Assembly: GCF_000264905.1 (NCBI RefSeq)
Contig: NW_006763131.1
Coordinates: 3,398,172 to 3,462,171, forward strand
Length of the DNA: 64,000 bases
Origin: Stereum hirsutum FP-91666 SS1
Lineage: Eukaryota > Basidiomycota > Agaricomycetes > Russulales > Stereaceae
Direction of reading: 5' to 3'
This document shows, piece by piece, positions 56,473 to 64,000 of the stretch; within the stretch, counting starts at the first letter, position 1, and each line of letters begins with the position of its first letter. A model generated the notes under the pieces. The model did no database searches. It had not been told where the DNA came from and was given only the letters and a program-made list of their open reading frames with translations. Made by a program: the position numbers and the translations under genes.

Positions 56473-57234
56473 GGCTGATTAGAACTCAGTTGTTCGGGGT
56501 AATAAAAGTATCGACAGTGTGTTTTATTATGTCGCGTGCAGCAGTACTTGTAGCAAAGCGTCCACAGAGGTTAAATACGAACAAGCTCGTGATGTCCTCA
56601 GCCAAGTCAGAAAAGAAACAGCGAAAGGTCAAAGCGCTATGCTGGGTGGATGAACGTTAGGTTCTGGTCCATGTGCATGAGGTGGTTGGGGAGAGAGATT
56701 CAGTGGGGTTGACACAGCAGACGTAGGTAAAAAGTCCATGGGTAATCGTAAGAGCGTTATATCTTTCCGATCGGGATCTCTCTCGTGGGCCTTCCGAGAC
56801 ATCGTGTCATGGCAAGGGACGTTCCGAGAAAACGGCGCCATTCTCGCTCAATCACATGCGGCCGATCACACTGTCCAATGAAGACGTCTGTGGCGTCACG
56901 GGCCACATCAACCAACTTCTTGAGTCGTCCGTCGGACAGTGAGAGCGCGAAGAGTTCCAGGATAGGGAACACTTGCCACAAATGCACTTAGCACTTCTCT
57001 TCAACCTCACTTGCTACGAAGCCAACGGAAGCGTAGAGCCACGTCGACGCGCTCACGAAGGTCAGCTGTCTCCACAATAAGAATCACAGGAACGTCCGTC
57101 GTGGATGCATTGCAGTACAGGTACGTAGTAGTACAAGTCCATGGTCACTAGGTCATCCTCGAAAGCACCACAGGATTACATGCTCCATCTACGTATAATC
57201 CAGGGCCACGAACCATATCAGCAATCAGTAATCG
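56473..57234 (-). other. Candidate small gene of unknown function (56757 to about 57130)
   Basis: On the minus strand a coding-like frame 'VPVILIVETADLRERVDVAL' followed by 'RFRWL' meets a GTAGCA donor near 57013 and, about 46 bases on, an acceptor leading to 'FPILELFALSLSDGRLKKLV', 'DATDVFIGQCDRPHVIEREW' and an end at 56757. I do not recognise it and found no start codon. The rest of the stretch shows nothing else and includes the HSL gene promoter side. Confidence 0.28.
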
Positions 57235-59402
<2,168 letters not shown>

Positions 59403-60372
59403 GATAGTTCGCCGGTCCTGTAACTTTTCTGGTATTGACGCCTAGTATAGTGTGCCCAAGTTCAACCTGAGTACAAGCGTGGGTTGTCCAAGCGAAGGAT
59501 GAGTACCGAGTATAGATCCAAGCACCACGGCGATGGAGATCTGGCGGGTGACACAGTCAAAAATGCAGGCCCACGGATGACTGGGCGGTGATGACGCATG
59601 AGCATGACCGCCGGACGCTTTGAATTCAAATTGATTTCTTTTGCTTCTTTTCTTTTTCGGTTCTCGAGCGTTGCGCTGGTCCTTCATCCAGCCATCACCG
59701 GGTTTCGCATGTTTCGTTTATCTCGACAACACAAACATGCTCCATTTTAGCTTGTAATGACACTGTGCAATCGGTACTGAAGTTCTGGTGTTATGCTGAA
59801 TGACTATGTAGAGACATTTGAACTGACATTCTGGCTCCATTCGATTTATTGGAATACACCGCTGTAATCCTTCTAATGTTAGCATTTTGGAGGACTACCA
59901 GTACTACCAGATTCTGAGTCGAGACTTTGTGCTAATCTTGCGACTCGAATCACCGTCCCCTAGTGTCAATGCGACGGAATTATCACCCGAGTGATGACCT
60001 GGAATGCATGTGTTTGAAGAGAGCCGGCATTTATTGGTAGCCAGGATCTTGGGTCGAACGGTTCTGCCACAATCATCTAGTGGACGAACGAGAGACAAGT
60101 TCGATTCGCAGGACCTTCAATGATCCTGATCATTGAGCATGAGTCGGGTCGATGCACAAGGTTGGCGGTGAACATGGTGAGGCATCGACGGAAGGAAGAA
60201 GCAAGAGATGTTTGGAAAACAAAGGATGGAACATCGACTGTTATGACATGCAGGGAGTACAGCAAATAGAGCAACAAGGCAGACTTAGAAACCAGTCCAC
60301 TGTCCAGTCGTACTTTTTCGGAATAGAGTATTCAATTACACAAGCCTAGACTCCCAGGACGAAGAACGAGTC
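59403..60372. other. Intergenic, about 970 bp, no supported gene
   Basis: The first part is the MetAP2 promoter side. Short frames (59442-59687 -, 59904-60098 -) lack conserved features. A T-loop-like GTTCGATTC at about 60100 is discussed among the rejected items. Confidence 0.45.
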
Positions 60373-61173
60373 TCAGGCCTGGACATTTTGACTGTTCAAC
60401 GTCAAATCAGCAACCAACACTAGGACGAGCAATCATGTAATACTCACGGGAACTCCCCAATGACGTTTCCGGCTGGGTAATATTCGCAGACATAGTAACT
60501 GGTGGGCTACAATTACCAATCGATCAGCCACCAGGAATAAAAATCTTGGAACGAGGCGGAAGAACGTACACCATATACACTCTCGTCGAAAATGGCGCAC
60601 TGAGCCTCTGCACAACCGAGTTGGGTAGTAGCCTTCCATACCATCTGAGTGAAGTGCGAATACTGAGGGTTGTTGGGGTCGTATTGAGCTGGAAGCAAGT
60701 CGGCATTCAGAACGCGGTGAATACTAAGAGTGAAAGGAGGTGTGTGTCACTCACTGGCTTCAGCAGCCCAGGCACCTACACCGGAAGCGATAGGGTAGTC
60801 ACCCGTACCGGCGGCCAAGTTTTCTGGAGACAAGAATACAATCGTCAACACCAGAATGAAAGTTAGGCGCTACTAAATCAAAAAGAGAAGAAAAGAAAAG
60901 AAGTGTTGGTAACTACTGACCACCGTACGGCCCAAGCGATCCTCCAGAATGTTCAAAGACACATCCGTTTGCCCAGTTCTGTGCAGCCGTAGCCAATGTA
61001 TTGTTCCAAACGAGGTCAACGGCGCCGTGAGCTTCACGGAGTGTGTTGTGAGCACTCAGGTAGGAGTCAATGTCAGAGGACGAGGTGCGGGTGGCGAGCA
61101 ACGTGGGTGAGGCGAAAGCAGAGCTCGCGAAAGCAAGCGCGACGGGAACGAGTTGAGTGAAGGAGGGAAACAT
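60373..61173 (-). CDS. Secreted CAP/PR-1-like (SCP) protein
   Basis: This is a cysteine-rich secretory protein of the CAP superfamily (PR-1/Pry type), usually extracellular; fungal members bind sterols or fatty acids. It runs from ATG 61173 (MFPSFTQLVPVALAFASSAF) with a signal peptide of about 21 residues to TGA 60373-60375, in about six exons. CAP hallmarks are 'YLSAHNTLREAHGAVDLVWN', 'AAQNWANGCVFEHSGG', 'LGPYGENLAAGTGDYP' joined across an intron, 'YSHFTQMVWKATTQLGCAEA' and 'YYVCEYYPAGNVIGEFP', ending 'QNVQA'. The conserved His and Glu residues of the CAP cavity and paired cysteines are present. The length, about 190 residues, is normal. A TATATAAC box lies about 145 bases upstream of the start. 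Confidence 0.92.
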
Positions 61174-63132
61174 CTTTTTCAGTGTGATGAGCAGTGTCCT
61201 TGGAGAAGAATGAGTGACGGCTGTTATGTAGCTGACGGTGGCAATGATGACGAAAACGAGGAAAGGAGGCGGATAGGAGGCGAGTCGGGATGGACTCAGT
61301 GGAACTTCCGTCCGTCGTTATATATGCCTCACCGACGAGGCAACGCTTAGGCGAAACTTTGCCGAAGTCTGATCTTGATCCGAGCTCGTTTCGGGGCCCA
61401 AGCAAGTACAGCGCTGGCGCTGTATTCTCCGGGTGGAAGGTGGTTATTGACACCTAAAGGACGCGTGCATGTGAGCAAGAAAGGCAATTTCAAGGTGAGA
61501 TGGAGGTGGGCATACCCTTTCATTCATTCCTCGGAGGAACGTATGCGCCAGAAATGGAGTATCTACTACGTGGTAAATATTTGCTGGGCGACCATCGTGT
61601 TTCGTAGTGATCGCATCACCACAGCAATGGGGGTTTGAAGAGCTTAGATCTGTATGTGCATGTGCTGCGATGTCCTATGCAGACCATGGCCACACGGTAT
61701 CTATGTGCCCTTGTCAAGCCCTTGGATCACCCGCTATAAACGGGTCTGTCATATGAAATCAAGAAACCAAAATGAAGAGCTGTCAGTTGACCTACGACAC
61801 CATATGCGTTTCTTAGCTCAGTGTTGCGTCCTTCCAGCTTGAAGAGGCCTGAAAGGGACTGGTCAAAACGCGGTAAAAGATACCTCATTCATCACAGCAT
61901 TTGCGGAAGGTCCGAATAAGCTTAGAGGGTTTATTCTGGTTCTTTGTCCGAGAAAATAGGGGGTGAAGCGGTGGAGAACAGCGGTGAGTTCTGAGCTGGC
62001 ACCATCAACGTCAACATCATGCTACCACTTCAGCAGCACGACAGCGCTGGGATGAAAAATGAGGTTTACCATGCATCAAAGAAAATAAACATCGTCTTTT
62101 CGTCGCATGATTCAAGCTGGCCTCAGCACGGTGGTCAAGAGCAAAGTTAGCAGTGGCCGCGGGACGATCATTACGACGCCAGAAAAACACAGAATTATTA
62201 CGTTATCGCAGCTTGTGGCGCAAAAACAGATGTGGCCCCCCATTTCTCTGAACACTCAATCCAAGGCGTGTTCACATCCTTCAACACACGAACTATTTAA
62301 CGCCCATGGCGACCAATCCTTTCTACTACACATTGATGTGTAGGCCTCCGTACGCCGCGTTAGCTGTGGCCCCTCGTCATACCACATGGACAAAGCCAAG
62401 CGGCGCTCCCAACAACTTAGACTAGCATGCAGCAAAACGTACTCCCACATAGAAGTGAACTGCGCTCAGGCTGTACTTAGACATGCACTGGTACATTCGA
62501 GAGTACATCATGGAACAGCGCCCGAAGTACTCGTGGTAGAATGCCAGCGTTTCACCGAATAACGCTCACACCCTCCAACTCGCGAACTAACCTGAAAGAA
62601 CCTCGCACTGCAACGAGCAAAGGCGGAGCGCCTCTAATGCGTGCATCCAACTCCCGCCTGAATTCGGTGATTTTTTATTCATATTTTCCTGTATCTCGGT
62701 CTTGTTTAGTATCTATACGATCCTTCGTGAACCGACACTGAAGTGCCTGGGACTGTACTGCACGAGGAAAAGCTTGAAAATGGCTCGAAACAACCGGGTG
62801 CGGACAAATGAACACAGACGGAAGTCAAAGAGCGACCGATGGGAGTTACGGTGGATGATAGTTCGCAGGTCGGAGCTTAACGAGATCTTCAGTGACCAGG
62901 AGCCATGCAAGATCAATGGCTTGCTTCATGAAATCCGCAGAACACACATACGCAAACCGTACTCGGGACCACATATTTCGCCTTCCATCTTCCAAATTAT
63001 CAGACTTAAACGTTAAACCCTGAAGACGAAAATTGAGCTCAGTGCCAGAGAAACAAAAGACAAAGTCTGAGATGAAACCAACGTACCAAAAATCAACACA
63101 ATAACCGCGGCAATTGACAAGCTCCCATGCAA
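61174..63132. other. Intergenic, about 1.96 kb, no supported gene
   Basis: Open frames on both strands (61375-61638 +, 62107-62343 +, 62702-63016 +, 62846-63142 -) carry no motif, signal peptide or convincing splice context. The CAP gene promoter is at the left end and the 3' UTR of the small secreted protein at the right end. Confidence 0.4.
61316..61324 (-). promoter_or_regulatory. TATA box of the CAP/PR-1-like gene
   Basis: Read on the minus strand the sequence is ATATATAAC, about 145 bases upstream of the ATG at 61173. The distance is long for a minimal promoter but acceptable with a 100-base 5' UTR. Confidence 0.4.
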
Positions 63133-63528
63133 TCAAGTGCAAGTCGCGACCTGGTAGTTAACGCGCTGCTGGCAAGCTGGTTTCGCGAATATAGTATTGT
63201 GGTCAGACATGGATTTCCATTTCACAAAGATCAACCGAGGGGTAGGGGACGAATATGAATAAAGTGACTTACTGCCGGAAAAGATGGGCGGCTGGCCATT
63301 ACCGTAGAAGTAGTACTCGCAAGATTGGCCGTTCTTGTGGTTGTTGCAGGCGCGAGCTATGAAATGTAGTAGGAAGGAGTGGAGAGTCAGTTCGATTGAC
63401 TGATATGGTGTAGTGACTAAGATGAGGATAGGGAAAAACGTACTAGAATCTTCAGCAATAGCGTTTGCACCGATTCCAAAGAGAAGGGTGACGGAAGCGA
63501 GGGTGAAGAAGAGGGTGGGGAATTGCAT
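63133..63528 (-). CDS. Small secreted cysteine-containing protein
   Basis: Three exons give a protein of about 75 residues. It starts at ATG 63528 (MQFPTLFFTLASVTLLFGIG), a clear signal peptide with likely cleavage after 'ANA'. Introns have GTACGT...CATAG and GTAAGT...ACCAG ends, both phase 1. The mature part is about 50 residues: 'EDSTRACNNHKNGQSCEYYF', 'YGNGQPPIFSG', then 'TCQQRVNYQVATCT' and TGA at 63133-63135. It has four cysteines, enough for two disulfides, plus several Asn, Gln and Tyr. It fits the size and layout of effector-like small secreted proteins of mushroom-forming fungi. I know no function for it and do not claim toxicity or antimicrobial activity. It lies 2 kb from the CAP/PR-1 gene on the same strand. 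Confidence 0.75.
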   Translation of the reverse strand: MQFPTLFFTLASVTLLFGIGANAIAEDSSTFFPILILVTTPYQSIELTLHSFLLHFIARACNNHKNGQSCEYYFYGNGQPPIFSGSKSLYSYSSPTPRLIFVKWKSMSDHNTIFAKPACQQRVNYQVATCT

Positions 63529-64000
63529 GATTGGGGATTACTACAACGTGGGCCGAGTTGACAGTGTGATGCACTATGGAAAGTGGGCGTGAAGTAGAGG
63601 TGTCGATGCTGAGAAACCTACGAGGTAGAACGAGAAGGCCTTTATGCCCAAAGACGAGCCTCAAAAAATTTGTCCTGCATTAGTGCATCAGCCAGCCTGC
63701 CACTTGACTCCACACTGCTCATGATCATCGCGCATGTCCTCGTACAAGAATATAATATGACTGATGATGGCCTACGGTATGTCGGAGGATTGACTGGGTC
63801 AGAATATGCGGGAGCTGGTGGACGTGTCATGATGTGATCCGCCCATGAAGGCTCAAGCAGGCAACACGATGTCAGTTCTCCTAACTGAGATTGAAATCTC
63901 GTATTCGACCACAAGAACGTCGAGAAGAAGTCAACAATACAGCGTGCGCATGTTGATATGGATTGATGGGATCTGTGGGCGGCCCGCCCCCCCCCCCTCC
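63529..64000. other. Window end; no supported gene
   Basis: Upstream side of the small secreted protein gene. A minus-strand frame at 63642-63914 has no motif. The final bases are a C-run (about 63985-63998), which may mark a low-quality contig end or assembly gap. Confidence 0.4.

Noticed and set aside
60080..60130. Possible tRNA, from a T-loop-like GTTCGATTC
   Set aside because: No matching acceptor stem, D-arm or anticodon arm could be built around it.

Overview
The window is nuclear DNA from a filamentous basidiomycete, most likely an Agaricomycete. Genes are packed on both strands and cut by many 45-75 bp GT-AG introns. Several families shown here are typical of mushroom-forming fungi: an F-box protein with an 'FWTN..GPRW' type linker, a multi-pass membrane protein with a 'VLSDA..AW.LWP' motif, a GH79 beta-glucuronidase, small secreted cysteine-rich proteins, and several conserved proteins of unknown function. 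There are no bacterial features, no rRNA, no CRISPR array and no tRNA that I can support. All exon models come from reading splice sites and frames by eye.

Layout. 1-9.5 kb: an unrecognised protein (1.1-2.1 kb, +), a secreted GH79 hydrolase with a possible GPI anchor (3.5-5.9 kb, +), a multi-pass membrane protein (6.4-7.7 kb, -) and a Tra2-like RRM protein (8.5-9.5 kb, -). 10.3-16.2 kb: condensin ATPase SMC4, 20 exons, diverging from the RRM gene. 16.4-31.3 kb: a CDK-like kinase (-), an ankyrin protein (+), a pyridoxal-reductase-like aldo/keto reductase (+), a sugar porter (-), a four-helix membrane protein (-), a first copy of an unusual HTH + SAM-like family (-) and an RWD/DUF1115 protein (-). 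31.3-37.4 kb is gene-poor and holds a 648 bp non-autonomous hAT-like element with an 8 bp target-site duplication. 37.4-48.5 kb (all -): a conserved disordered protein, a DUF726/TMCO4-like alpha/beta-hydrolase protein, an F-box gene interrupted by an in-frame TGA, and a Ser-rich multi-exon protein. 49.0-51.3 kb: two more HTH + SAM-like genes in tandem (+). 51.9-64 kb: a helical protein, a hormone-sensitive-lipase-type esterase, methionine aminopeptidase 2, a CAP/PR-1 secreted protein and a four-cysteine small secreted protein (all -).

The genes do not form one pathway. Housekeeping genes (SMC4, MetAP2, kinase, RRM protein, aldo/keto reductase) are mixed with secreted or surface genes and lineage-specific genes. 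The most novel item is the three-member family that pairs an N-terminal basic helix-turn-helix-like segment with a C-terminal SAM-like helical domain. The clearest structural item is the hAT-like element with intact ends and duplication.
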